Shown here piece by piece: positions 53,168 to 61,509 of a DNA stretch of 64,000 nt. The position numbers were made by a program, and so were the translations under genes. The notes beneath the pieces are model-generated. The model was not told the origin of the DNA, made no database searches, and worked only from the letters and a program-made list of their open reading frames with translations. Source of the DNA: Erythrobacter ani (GTDB lineage Bacteria; Pseudomonadota; Alphaproteobacteria; Sphingomonadales; Sphingomonadaceae). The stretch's first letter is position 1. Each line of letters starts with the position of its first letter. Location of the stretch: assembly GCF_019204025.1 (NCBI RefSeq), contig NZ_JAGSPB010000003.1, positions 372,001 to 436,000 on the forward strand, read 5' to 3'.

Positions 53168-56100
53168 TCAGGCGGCAAGCGCGGGGAGGACCGACGAGGC
53201 TCTCGACACCGGGACGAACAGCCGCGTGCGGTAGCGGATGATCTCGGTGAAGCAGCCCTTGTTCTTGTACCAGTCGAGCCGATCGGGGGAGAAGCCGATC
53301 AGTTCAAGGCGCTGTTCGCCGCCGACCAGCGAGCGTTTCACGGTGAGTGGATCATGGCTAGCAAGGCCCAGCGGTTTGCCGCTGGCAATCACAAGCGCGC
53401 CGATCTGTTCTGCCGATGGTCCGGTAACCCCGGATAGACCAAAGGTATCGGCGATCGCAGCGAGATCGATATCGAGCACTTCGCGACCGATGATCGACTG
53501 ACCATCTTCGGCAACGAGCCGGGTGACCCGAACATGATCGCCTGGGAGGCGCTTCCAGACCGGAAGCAGAAGTCCGGTAGCGAAATGGACTCGCTCAGTG
53601 ACCGGTGATTTGGCCGCCTCTTCTTCCTCGGCCCGCCAGGCGCTGGTGAACGCAGAGACGCCAATTTCCTCCCAGTGGCTCTCAGCGAGTGCCTCAAGGG
53701 TCCAGTTCGCGGACTTGAGCGGGCGCAGCAGGCGCCTGCGTTCAATCACGGCCCCGTCGTCGGCGATGAGGCGACGGGCTGGAACCGACAGCGCGACCTT
53801 GCCTGACCGCATATTGCGCATCGGGATCGCGTGCCGACTGCCGATCTCGTGCATCCGCACCAGGCGCTGCAATTGCAGAGGCCGAAGGTGCCTCGTCACT
53901 TCGAGCGAGACGAGGCGGGTCTCGGCTCGGGTCACGGGATCGGTGCGCAGGAGTTCATCTGCCAGGACCGTAAAATGATCGACCCTCACGGTTTCCAGTC
54001 CCTGGTCGAGCGTTCCGGCCTCGCGCGCAGCTTCGATCCGCGCTTCGACAAGTCCGAGATACTCCTCGAAGATCGCGTTCTGGAGCGCGATCGGCAGCGC
54101 AAGAATGCGGTTGAGCCAGCGTTGGATCGTGGGGAGATTGTCGGTCAGTCCACCATCTGGACTTTCGAGCCGGAGGCCCGTTCGCTCGACGAAGTTGCCG
54201 AATGTGGTGGCTTCGAGCCTGCCGTCATAAAGCAGCTGGAACCATCGGGTGAGCGCGTCGCGCGCATAGTCGCTTTCGAGATTGTCTGCCGGGTCGAACA
54301 GGTTTTGTCCGCCGGTCTGGCGCTGGCCGCGCGTCAGCGCGCCTAATGCGTCGAGCCTTCGCGCAATGGTCGATATGAACCGGCGCTCGCCCTTCACGTC
54401 GGTGGTTACCGGCCGGAACAGCGGAGCCGAGGCCTGGTTGGTGCGGTTGGTACGACCGAGACCCTGGATAGCGTTGTCGGCGCGCCAGCCCGGCTCGAGC
54501 AGGAAATGGACCCGGCGTTGCTGGTTCCGGCAGCCGAGGTCGGCATGGTAGGAACGCCCCGTACCGCCCGCATCCGAGAAGACCAGGATGCGCTTGGTCC
54601 CTTCCATGAAGCTTTGGGCTTCGGCGACATTGGCGCTGGGGCTACGCCGTTCGAGGCGCTGCTCACCATCGCGGCCCAGGACAAGCCTGCGGGTCCGGCC
54701 CGTGACTTCGGCCACGGCGTCGGTTCCGAAATGTTCGATAATCGCATCGAGCGCAGTGGCGATGGGCGGCAGTGCGCAAAGCTGTTCGATCAGCGCATCG
54801 CGCGCAGCAATTGCGCGCGGGCAGAAAACGGGATTGCCCTCTCCGTCGCTCATCGCCTCGGAGCGAAGATTGCCGTCCTCGTCGGCGAAGACCTGCATCA
54901 ATCGTATCGGGAAGCTCTTCGTAAGGTAGTCGATGACGTATTCACGCGGGGACAGATCGATATCGAGAGCTTCGCGTTCTTCCACGGTAAGGTCGGCAAG
55001 GCGCCGGTCGAGCATGGCCTCGGCGGTCGAGACCAGCTGCACGACAACCGAATGCTCTTCGCCAAGCGCTACTTCCATCGCGGGGATCAGGCTCGGCAAT
55101 TTCATCGAAAGCAGGAGCTGGGCAAAGAAGCGCTGCTTGGTGCCTTCGAAGATCGATAGCGCCGCAGTCTTGGCATTGCGGTTGAGCGTGTCGCCGCTGT
55201 CCTCGTCGACCACGCGGGTTGCTTCGAGCGCCGCTTCGAGGTTGCGGTGGATGATCGCCCAGGCATCAGCATAGGCATCGTAGATCCGTACCTGTGCTTC
55301 GGTCAGGCTATGTTCGAGGATGTCGTACTCGACCCCGGCGAAGGACAGCGCACGGGCAAGATAGAGGCCCTGGGCCTTGAGATCACGGGCGACGAGCTCC
55401 ATCGCCGCGACGCCGCCAGCGCGGATCTCGGTCATGAATGCCTCGTGGGTCGGAAAAGCGGTCTCGGGTCCCCAAAGGCCGAGGCGGGAAGTGTAACCGA
55501 GGTTGGCAATATCCGAAGCGCCAGTGGCAGAAGCATAGAGCACGCGGGCGCGCGGGAGATGGTTCTGCAGCCTGAGGCCCGCCATCCCTTGTTCGGAGCC
55601 CTTGGCCTTGCCGCGGATTGAAGAGCCCCCGAGCGCATTGGCCATGGCGTGGGCTTCGTCGAAAGCGATCACGCCATCGAAATCCTCGCCCGCCCAGGCA
55701 AGGATCTGGTCGAGCCGCGTATCGTCGGCGCGCCCCGAGCGCAGCGTCGGGTAGGTGACGAAGAGAATGCCTTCGGACATCGTGACGGGCTGGCCGAGTT
55801 TCCAGCGCGAGAGCGGCTGGAGATCGAGCGGCAGCCCGCCAAGCGCTTCCCAGTCGCGGCGTGCATCTTCGAGCAGCGCCTCGTTCTTGGTGATCCAGAC
55901 ATGGCGGCGCTCGCCTGCGAGCCAGCGATCCATGATGACTGCGGCGATCTGTCGTCCCTTGCCCGCTCCGGTTCCGTCGCCGAGGAAGAAGCCCTGTCGG
56001 TAGGCGTGCCCATTCCCCGACAATTCGAGCGAGGTGCCTTCCTGGCTGACCTTGAAGCGCCCCGGGAGATCGCGTGCGAATGCCTGGGCAGCATAGACCA

Positions 56101-57415
56101 GTGTCTCGCATTGCGCTTCGGACAAGAGGCCATTGGCCTGCCAATTTGCGGGGAGACGCGGGCTAACGTTCGGCTGCGGAGCCGCAACCGACCCCATGGC
56201 GACCGATTCCACGAGTGGGGTGGGATGAACCGGCGCGCCTTCGAAAGCGATTCGGCTTGGCCGGTAAGGTAGGTAGATGCCTGTCTGTTCGGGCACCGGC
56301 GCGGGTTCGGCGAGGACCGAATAGGTGAGGTCGATCGCATTCGCTGCGGCTTTTGATGTCGCTGCGAAAGGCGCCAACGGCCGGACCGGCGTGCGTTGGT
56401 TCGAAGTCTTGCCAACGAGGCGCAATGGTTTTCCGACTGGCAGGCGATGGAGGTTGGCGGATATATTCGCCCTTGGCGAAAGCTTCGTGACAAGCGCGTG
56501 GAGCGCGATCAGGTCGCAGGTATCCCCGTTGATTGCGGGCGAAGACGCAGTCGGCGTCTTGTCGATGACGACCAGGCGAACGGCAATCCCCGTCCCTGTC
56601 CGGCGAAACATCTGCTGCAAGCGAACATGGAGGAGCAGCGACGCTTCTTGCTGTGACTTGGCGAAAGTGGAAGCATCGAAGCCTTCGGGCATGATGGCGA
56701 CTATCCTTGCGCCACTGGCCGCGGCCCGGATTGCACTACGAAGGTGGCGCTGCGCCGTCTCGCCATCCTTGCCGCGTTCTTGGCTACGCGCGAACGGCGG
56801 ATTCATCAGGACGACCGACGGAATGGGGCCGCGATGCAGGTCGGCGATCAGTTCCCCGTCATGCGCAGTGATCGTGGCCGAAGGGAAGATGTGGGCCAGA
56901 CCATCTCGTCTTGCCGGATCGATCTCGTTGAGGAGCAGCGAAGCATTCTGGAGGGAGCTCCAGAGAGCGAGGGCGCCATTGCCGGCGGATGGTTCGAGGA
57001 GTGTGTCTTGCGCGCATAAAGCTGCAGCCTTCGCCATCAGCCAAGCCAGCATCGGCGGGGTCGAGAACTGCTGGAGCTCGACCTGTGTTTCGCTGCGCAC
57101 ATGCCGCGGCGGCAAGGCTGCTTCGAGCCAGTCGAGCCGCGCGTCGGCTTCGTGCACGCTTGTTGCCAGATCGATGCATGAGGACTCCCTAAGCCAGAGC
57201 AGTGCGCCGATCTCGACCGCGTTGTTGTAGTCATCGATGGTCCAGGCGCTTCCCCAGTCCGGGGTGCCGGTCTCTTCGGCGAACAGCCCGGAAATGTCGG
57301 CACGGGTAAGATGCCGTCCCGAAGCGAGTAGTTCGGCAACTCGGGTGCCGATAGCGTAGGCCAAAGGCATTGACGGCAACTGCTCGCCGGTGGGAAACAG
57401 GTCTGATTGAAACAT
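53168..57415 (-). CDS. Strawberry notch-like SF2 helicase with N-terminal methylase-like domain
   Basis: 1415 residues from ATG 57415, preceded by AGGAGGACGAATTGCC. The N-terminal third holds an adenine-methylase-like region (TLLEPSAGNGALALW, LMNPPFARSQERG). The middle is a strawberry notch-type helicase with GDGTGAGKGRQIAAVIMDRW (motif I), FDEAHAMANALGG (motif II) and YASATGASDIANLGY. The C-terminal helicase half has LGRTNRTNQASAPLFRPVTT. Such giants sit beside ParB-like and ArdC genes on many mobile elements; their role (DNA protection, remodelling or regulation) is not established. NPPF indicates N6-adenine methylation potential. Confidence 0.88.
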   Translation of the reverse strand: MFQSDLFPTGEQLPSMPLAYAIGTRVAELLASGRHLTRADISGLFAEETGTPDWGSAWTIDDYNNAVEIGALLWLRESSCIDLATSVHEADARLDWLEAALPPRHVRSETQVELQQFSTPPMLAWLMAKAAALCAQDTLLEPSAGNGALALWSSLQNASLLLNEIDPARRDGLAHIFPSATITAHDGELIADLHRGPIPSVVLMNPPFARSQERGKDGETAQRHLRSAIRAAASGARIVAIMPEGFDASTFAKSQQEASLLLHVRLQQMFRRTGTGIAVRLVVIDKTPTASSPAINGDTCDLIALHALVTKLSPRANISANLHRLPVGKPLRLVGKTSNQRTPVRPLAPFAATSKAAANAIDLTYSVLAEPAPVPEQTGIYLPYRPSRIAFEGAPVHPTPLVESVAMGSVAAPQPNVSPRLPANWQANGLLSEAQCETLVYAAQAFARDLPGRFKVSQEGTSLELSGNGHAYRQGFFLGDGTGAGKGRQIAAVIMDRWLAGERRHVWITKNEALLEDARRDWEALGGLPLDLQPLSRWKLGQPVTMSEGILFVTYPTLRSGRADDTRLDQILAWAGEDFDGVIAFDEAHAMANALGGSSIRGKAKGSEQGMAGLRLQNHLPRARVLYASATGASDIANLGYTSRLGLWGPETAFPTHEAFMTEIRAGGVAAMELVARDLKAQGLYLARALSFAGVEYDILEHSLTEAQVRIYDAYADAWAIIHRNLEAALEATRVVDEDSGDTLNRNAKTAALSIFEGTKQRFFAQLLLSMKLPSLIPAMEVALGEEHSVVVQLVSTAEAMLDRRLADLTVEEREALDIDLSPREYVIDYLTKSFPIRLMQVFADEDGNLRSEAMSDGEGNPVFCPRAIAARDALIEQLCALPPIATALDAIIEHFGTDAVAEVTGRTRRLVLGRDGEQRLERRSPSANVAEAQSFMEGTKRILVFSDAGGTGRSYHADLGCRNQQRRVHFLLEPGWRADNAIQGLGRTNRTNQASAPLFRPVTTDVKGERRFISTIARRLDALGALTRGQRQTGGQNLFDPADNLESDYARDALTRWFQLLYDGRLEATTFGNFVERTGLRLESPDGGLTDNLPTIQRWLNRILALPIALQNAIFEEYLGLVEARIEAAREAGTLDQGLETVRVDHFTVLADELLRTDPVTRAETRLVSLEVTRHLRPLQLQRLVRMHEIGSRHAIPMRNMRSGKVALSVPARRLIADDGAVIERRRLLRPLKSANWTLEALAESHWEEIGVSAFTSAWRAEEEEAAKSPVTERVHFATGLLLPVWKRLPGDHVRVTRLVAEDGQSIIGREVLDIDLAAIADTFGLSGVTGPSAEQIGALVIASGKPLGLASHDPLTVKRSLVGGEQRLELIGFSPDRLDWYKNKGCFTEIIRYRTRLFVPVSRASSVLPALAA

Positions 57416-57490
57416 GGCAATTCGTCCTCCTGATGAAGGCATCGGGACACGCCCTCTGCCGGATCAGGAATTCGAGAATCCCTCTCTCCT

Positions 57491-58399
57491 CTACGGCGCC
57501 GCCTTGCGGCGCAGCCATGCCGTGAGTTCGTCGTTCCAATCGGTGTCGCGTGATGACGGTTTGCGGACATGTACCGTGCGTCCATCGCAAGCATAGGCGG
57601 ACAGGCCACGCGACGCAGCCAGCTCGCCGCCAGCGTCGTGATCGACGAAGAGATGAAGCTCGGTCACGCTCTCGGGCACACTGACGAGGCCGAAGCGCTC
57701 ATTCCCGAGGGTCGCCCAGACGGGGACACCGGTGAGAGCATAAGCCGACATTGCGCTTTCAATGCCTTCAGCAAGGCCGAGCTTGCCAGAGGCCGGAGCG
57801 AAGAGGCGGACAGCAGATTCACCGAGCGCGCCAAGCGCGCGTTTCGGCTTGTCGAAAGCGGCCTTGGTATTGCCCGAAAGGAACGTGCGATGGACGGCGA
57901 CCGGCCCCTCGTCGAGGCTGACTGCCGCGATCAGGGCGGGCAAAAAGCGGGTCCGTCCTTTTGGACCAAGCGGCGTTCGTGGATGGAAGCGGAGCGCTGG
58001 AGATGCGGCGAGGATGCCGCGGCTCTCAAGATATTCCTTTGCCGGACTGGCACGCAGTGGCTGTGCATCGCGCCAGATCCTCAGCGCTGCCGCCGAGGGT
58101 TTGCGGGTGCTGGTCGGTTCGGGGCCGTTGGTGGTCGCAGAAGCTGAAAAAAGCGCCGGTGCCTCGAATCCTTCACGCGCCAATGCAGACAACACGCTCT
58201 GCTGATCGCATCCCGCAAAGCAATGGAAGAGGATGGCCTGTCGGCCGAGCGACACACCGAGTGACGGCGTGCGATCATCATGCGCAGGGCAGCAGGCCAT
58301 GCCCTTGGTGCCGGACCACTTGCCGCCCCGGCTTTCGCAGATCTTGCGGGCGGTGTCCTCAAGCGAGGTACGTGACAGGGTTGAATTCGAAACGGGCAT
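57491..58399 (-). CDS. Toprim-domain primase (TraC/DUF7146-like)
   Basis: 302 residues. A CHC2-like zinc site (Cys37-x2-His40 in CCPAHDDRTPSL, and Cys60/Cys64 in FHCFAGC) leads into a Toprim domain with LGLAEGIESAMSAYAL (Glu) and LHLFVDHDAGG (Asp-x-Asp). This is the set-up of small DNA primases on conjugative elements that prime the complementary strand in the recipient. It precedes the strawberry notch gene by 75 bases on the same strand, and a shared CCCTCTCTCCTCT sequence lies upstream of both. Confidence 0.85.
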   Translation of the reverse strand: MPVSNSTLSRTSLEDTARKICESRGGKWSGTKGMACCPAHDDRTPSLGVSLGRQAILFHCFAGCDQQSVLSALAREGFEAPALFSASATTNGPEPTSTRKPSAAALRIWRDAQPLRASPAKEYLESRGILAASPALRFHPRTPLGPKGRTRFLPALIAAVSLDEGPVAVHRTFLSGNTKAAFDKPKRALGALGESAVRLFAPASGKLGLAEGIESAMSAYALTGVPVWATLGNERFGLVSVPESVTELHLFVDHDAGGELAASRGLSAYACDGRTVHVRKPSSRDTDWNDELTAWLRRKAAP

Positions 58400-58469
58400 A
58401 CCGGCTCCATCGCCTCACAATTGCCCCTCCAACCGACCCTCTCTCCTCTCGGATAAGCACGCAAAAAAG

Positions 58470-58503
58470 CGTTTTCCTACACCTATTTGTTCTATTTATG
58501 TTC
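58470..58503 (+). promoter_or_regulatory. Shared motif CGTTTTCCTACACC plus GTTC-N7-GTTC box
   Basis: CGTTTTCCTACACC (58470-58483) repeats the sequence at 34500-34513. GTTCTATTTATGTTC (58489-58503) matches the alphaproteobacterial SOS box. Both lie in the divergent promoter region of the primase and the transglycosylase. Confidence 0.6.
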
Positions 58504-58537
58504 TCTTGCAGATCGAGGCAAGGTGAAAGGTTATGCG

Positions 58538-59140
58538 ATGCGAATGTATCTGGTGGCCTGCGGTTGCGGTGCGCTAGCGATTGCGATAGCGATAGCGATT
58601 TCCGGGTCTGCGCGGGCGCGGGAGTTTCAAGTCTTCGACCATGACCTCAGCAAAGTTGAGGTTACAACCGACAAAGGTCTTGGCTTTAACCCGACTGCAA
58701 TCGACTTGGCCAAACCAGAAGGCGGCAAGGCTTATATCGATAGAAGCTTCAAGGAAGCTTTGTACGAGCCACTCATCCGGCAAGCTGAAGCGCGATACCA
58801 ATTACCGCCTCGACTGCTTCAGGCCCTGATTTGGCAGGAATCGCGGTTCAACCCGATGGCGATCAGTCCGGCTGGCGCCGCTGGTCTCGCTCAACTGATG
58901 CCGGGAACGGCAAGAGAACTCGGTGTCAGCAATCGCCACGATCCGGCTCAGAACATCGACGGTGGCGCGCGGTATCTGAAGCAGATGCTAGAGCGCTTTG
59001 GTGCGATCCATCTCGCGCTGGCCGCCTACAACGCTGGACCCGGCGCCGTGTCGCGAGCCGGCGGGATACCGAAAAATCGGGAAACGCCTGGATATGTGAA
59101 GAGCGTTATCGACCGATGGATGGCATACAGCTCGATATGA
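58538..59140 (+). CDS. Lytic transglycosylase (SLT family) for conjugation
   Basis: 200 residues from ATG 58538 with AAAGG 8 bases upstream. A signal peptide (LAIAIAIAISGSARA) precedes an SLT domain: LLQALIWQESRFNPMAIS with catalytic Glu in QES, AGAAGLAQLMPGTARELGV, and LALAAYNAGPGAV. It opens peptidoglycan for the transfer channel (VirB1-like). The promoter region carries the shared motif and a GTTC box, so expression may follow transfer induction. It shares an ATGA junction with the next gene. Confidence 0.92.
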   Translation: MRMYLVACGCGALAIAIAIAISGSARAREFQVFDHDLSKVEVTTDKGLGFNPTAIDLAKPEGGKAYIDRSFKEALYEPLIRQAEARYQLPPRLLQALIWQESRFNPMAISPAGAAGLAQLMPGTARELGVSNRHDPAQNIDGGARYLKQMLERFGAIHLALAAYNAGPGAVSRAGGIPKNRETPGYVKSVIDRWMAYSSI

Positions 59141-59340
59141 CTACGAATCGGAAAAGGATCAGCGGACGGCTCGAGCATCTTCCTCGGGGAGCTGCAATTG
59201 TAACCGATGCCGGTGATCACTGGGTTCTTGAAGACTATGAACCCTCAAACGATGACTTCGGATTTGAAGTTACCGCAGAGGGTATTGTCGTCGGGTTCGA
59301 CCGGCTTCGCGTCGAATGGCTTGGTCAGGTGTCCGCTTAG
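59137..59340 (+). CDS. Small protein, DUF5818-like
   Basis: 67 residues, beta-rich (RISGRLEHLPRGAAIVTDAG, then FDRLRVEWLG). From memory it resembles the DUF5818 family of short sphingomonad proteins, which has no assigned function. It overlaps the transglycosylase stop by 4 bases and converges on the integrase gene with a 7-base gap. Confidence 0.55.
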   Translation: MTTNRKRISGRLEHLPRGAAIVTDAGDHWVLEDYEPSNDDFGFEVTAEGIVVGFDRLRVEWLGQVSA

Positions 59341-59347
59341 GAGCAGG

Positions 59348-60601
59348 TCAAGCGGCCCTCAAGACCGCAATGTTTTGCGGCTTGCCGCCGATGGAGTCGA
59401 GGAAGTCTGCCCAATCCTGCAACATTGCACGCCGAGGAGCGAGATATTCGGCAGCATTGTATGCTCCGCGAACTTCGTTTTCTTCGCTGTGTGCCAATTG
59501 CAGTTCGACCCAGTCTTCATGATATCGACGGATCCACATCGGGGGATCGCCGACCTCGACAAGCTGCTCATTCGCCCAGGTGCTCGCCAGACCCCTGAAG
59601 CCGTGAACAGTTTGCCGCCCGTGGTAACCGAGCCGATAGAGGCCATAGATCATCGTATTCTCTGAGAGCGGCATCTTGGGCTTCTGGCCTGGAAAGACGT
59701 ATTTACCTTCGGACTTGCTGATCAAATCCTGAGCAAGAGAAGCGGCTTGTCGCGACAGTGGCACGATATGCTCGCGGCCCATTTTCATCCGGTCAGCGCC
59801 AATGCGCCATACTGGTGAAGGTCCACCCATATCTTCGAACTCGTGCTTCTTGGCGAATCGAAGCTCCTTCGTCCGCACCCATGTAAGAAGAGCGAAATTC
59901 AATGCTGCCCGGGTAATCTCGGAGCGTCTCTCACCCTCTTCTTGATATTGCCCGATCTTAATCATCAGCTCGGGTAGCTGCGCGAGAGGTAGCTTCGCCA
60001 TATGCTTGACCCGAGGCCGTGGCTTCAGTGCCCCGCGAAGATGCGCAGTAGGGTCGGAATCACAAAGGCCGCTGGCAATAGCGAACTGGAACACCTGTCC
60101 AATACATTGCTTTGCCCGCCGACTGATGTCGAGCGCGCCGCGCTCTTCGATTTTCCGAATGACCTTTAGCACTTCTGGTGGAGTGATCTCATGCATCATG
60201 AGCTCGCCCAAGTCAGGAAACACATCCTGGTCCATGCGTGACCAGACACGCTTCGCATGCGCGGGATCGAGACTACTTGCTCTGTTCTGATGCCACATGG
60301 TGGCGATCGCCCTGAAGGTCTTGGCCTCTTCGAAGTCCCGACCCGGTTTGTGGACCATCGGGTCCCTGCCCTCAGCCAGCACACCTTTGGCAACTTTCTT
60401 GAGTTCTCTTGCTGCCGCTATTCCTACTTCGGGATAGGCGCCGAAAGAAAGCAGCTTCTCCTTACCGTGGTAACGGTATTTCAGCCGCCAGAGCTTCGAG
60501 CCGTTCTTTTGAACAAGGAGGAATAGACCCTCCCCATCCGCAAGCTTGTATGGGCGCTCTGCCGCCTTCGCTTTTTTGATCTGAATCTCACTCAAGGCCA
60601 T
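59348..60601 (-). CDS. int: P4-type tyrosine integrase of the ICE
   Basis: 417 residues. The N-terminal arm-binding domain (IQIKKAKAAERPYKLADGEG, LSFGAYPEVGIAAAREL) is DUF4102-like, the core-binding domain follows (FRAIATMWHQNRASSLDP), and the catalytic domain has LLTWVRTKELRF, HGFRGLASTWAN and LAHSEENEVRGAYNAAEY. All catalytic residues are present. It reads away from the tRNA, the usual geometry for an integrase inserted at a tRNA 3' end. Repeats just upstream of the start suggest autoregulation. Confidence 0.95.
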   Translation of the reverse strand: MALSEIQIKKAKAAERPYKLADGEGLFLLVQKNGSKLWRLKYRYHGKEKLLSFGAYPEVGIAAARELKKVAKGVLAEGRDPMVHKPGRDFEEAKTFRAIATMWHQNRASSLDPAHAKRVWSRMDQDVFPDLGELMMHEITPPEVLKVIRKIEERGALDISRRAKQCIGQVFQFAIASGLCDSDPTAHLRGALKPRPRVKHMAKLPLAQLPELMIKIGQYQEEGERRSEITRAALNFALLTWVRTKELRFAKKHEFEDMGGPSPVWRIGADRMKMGREHIVPLSRQAASLAQDLISKSEGKYVFPGQKPKMPLSENTMIYGLYRLGYHGRQTVHGFRGLASTWANEQLVEVGDPPMWIRRYHEDWVELQLAHSEENEVRGAYNAAEYLAPRRAMLQDWADFLDSIGGKPQNIAVLRAA

Positions 60602-60602
60602 T

Positions 60603-60654
60603 GGGGGTATCGCTCCTTTTCGCTACCCCCGGAAAATACCCCCAAAATACCCCC
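60603..60654. promoter_or_regulatory. TACCCCC repeat cluster upstream of integrase
   Basis: GGGGGTA (60603-60609) and three TACCCCC copies (60624-60630, 60637-60643, 60648-60654) begin 2 bases before the int start. The last two share AAAATACCCCC. Likely operator or recombination-factor (Xis-like) sites. Confidence 0.6.
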
Positions 60655-60670
60655 ACACCAAATCCGGCTT

Positions 60671-60763
60671 CAAGCGAATGCAAGCGCACGCAAGCGGACG
60701 CGAATCGCTCACATCATTCTGTTTTAATTGAATTTTGCGGATGCATGCGGCCCCAAGCGAACC
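60671..60763 (+). repeat. Tandem 10-bp CAAGCGNANG repeats near attachment site
   Basis: Three contiguous copies CAAGCGAATG, CAAGCGCACG, CAAGCGGACG (60671-60700) and a fourth partial, CAAGCGAACC (60754-60763), within 110 bases of the tRNA 3' end. The 10-base period keeps them on one face of the helix, as for integrase arm sites. Confidence 0.65.
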
Positions 60764-60779
60764 CATGCGGATTCGAGAA

Positions 60780-60856
60780 TGGTAGCGGAGGAGGGACTTG
60801 AACCCCCGACACGCGGATTATGATTCCGCTGCTCTAACCACCTGAGCTACTCCGCC
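60780..60856 (-). tRNA. tRNA-Met (CAT), elongator type; ICE attachment site
   Basis: A 77-base gene with encoded CCA. Acceptor stem GGCGGAG/CTCCGCT, D-arm TAGCTCAGGTGGTTAGAGC, anticodon stem GCGGA-ATCATAA-TCCGC with anticodon CAT, T-loop TTCAAGT. tRNA-Ile2 also reads CAT in DNA, but stems here look like elongator Met. The 3' end faces the integrase, so the element has inserted at the 3' end and preserved the gene. Confidence 0.9.
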
Positions 60857-60982
60857 CCATTCGGGCTTCCGAGTCGATTATGACGACAGGGATTCGCATG
60901 GGCTTTGCCCTCAGCGAGCGGCGCATTTAGGGCGCGCCTTCGCGATGGTCAACCGTTGTTACGCCAACCTACGCTTGCAGCA

Positions 60983-61501
60983 TTACGGGCGGGCGCTACC
61001 GCGGAACGGAATCGTCTTCACCGTCTCCCACGGCCCGCCAAGATATCGGTGCAATTCCAGAGCCGGGAAGTGGAACCTGCGAGGTTCGATTATCGAAGCC
61101 AGGTCGGCTTGAAGTGATTGCGCCTCTTTCCTCGTCACTTTGTTCTGGATCGTGATGTGCGGACGCGGCTCGTGCAAATCCTGGTCGGTCAGGCTGCCGT
61201 GAAAATGCTCGGCAATCATCGCCCTAAGGGCCAGTAACTCCGGCGATTCCAGTCGGATTGCGGTGCCCTTCCCCAGATCCATCAGGCCAGTGATCCGCGC
61301 TTCTGGCGGGGCGTACTCGCGCGCAATCTGGGGCAGGAAATCCCTCAGTTCATCAAGCAGGGAGGGCGCAAAAGCGTGAAACATCGTGACATGCGCGTGA
61401 AGGTGGTTCCGTTCTGGCGGAAAGTGCTTTCGCCGCAGGGCATCGGCCCAGCCGTGAATGTTTGGCGGCAGTTTGGCGGTGACGATGAAAGGTTGAGGCA
61501 T
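60983..61501 (-). CDS. 2'-5' RNA ligase/LigT-family 2H phosphoesterase
   Basis: 172 residues with the two histidine motifs of the family: HAHVTMF and PHITIQ. Proteins of this fold cleave or join 2'-5' or cyclic phosphates; the bacterial role is unsettled. ATG 61501 lies 8 bases downstream of the mltG stop. It belongs to the chromosome outside the ICE. Confidence 0.85.
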   Translation of the reverse strand: MPQPFIVTAKLPPNIHGWADALRRKHFPPERNHLHAHVTMFHAFAPSLLDELRDFLPQIAREYAPPEARITGLMDLGKGTAIRLESPELLALRAMIAEHFHGSLTDQDLHEPRPHITIQNKVTRKEAQSLQADLASIIEPRRFHFPALELHRYLGGPWETVKTIPFRGSARP

Positions 61502-61509
61502 AGCGCCGA

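Larger units (their letters stand above)
1..60780. mobile_element. Integrative and conjugative element (right part; left end outside window)
   Basis: The region carries everything expected of a self-transmissible ICE: an F-type mating-pair operon, MobF relaxase, coupling protein, SSB, ParB-like protein, ArdC-like antirestriction protein, a primase, and a P4-type tyrosine integrase lying beside the 3' end of a tRNA-Met gene. Past the tRNA the genes become ordinary chromosomal ones (mltG, fabF, acpP). Cargo modules (efflux, HipBA, restriction island, mercury-type operon) interrupt the backbone at intergenic points. No second copy of the tRNA 3' end was noticed in the window, so the other attachment site and traL/traE/pilin genes should lie to the left. 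A plasmid is unlikely because of the chromosomal junction. Confidence 0.85.
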
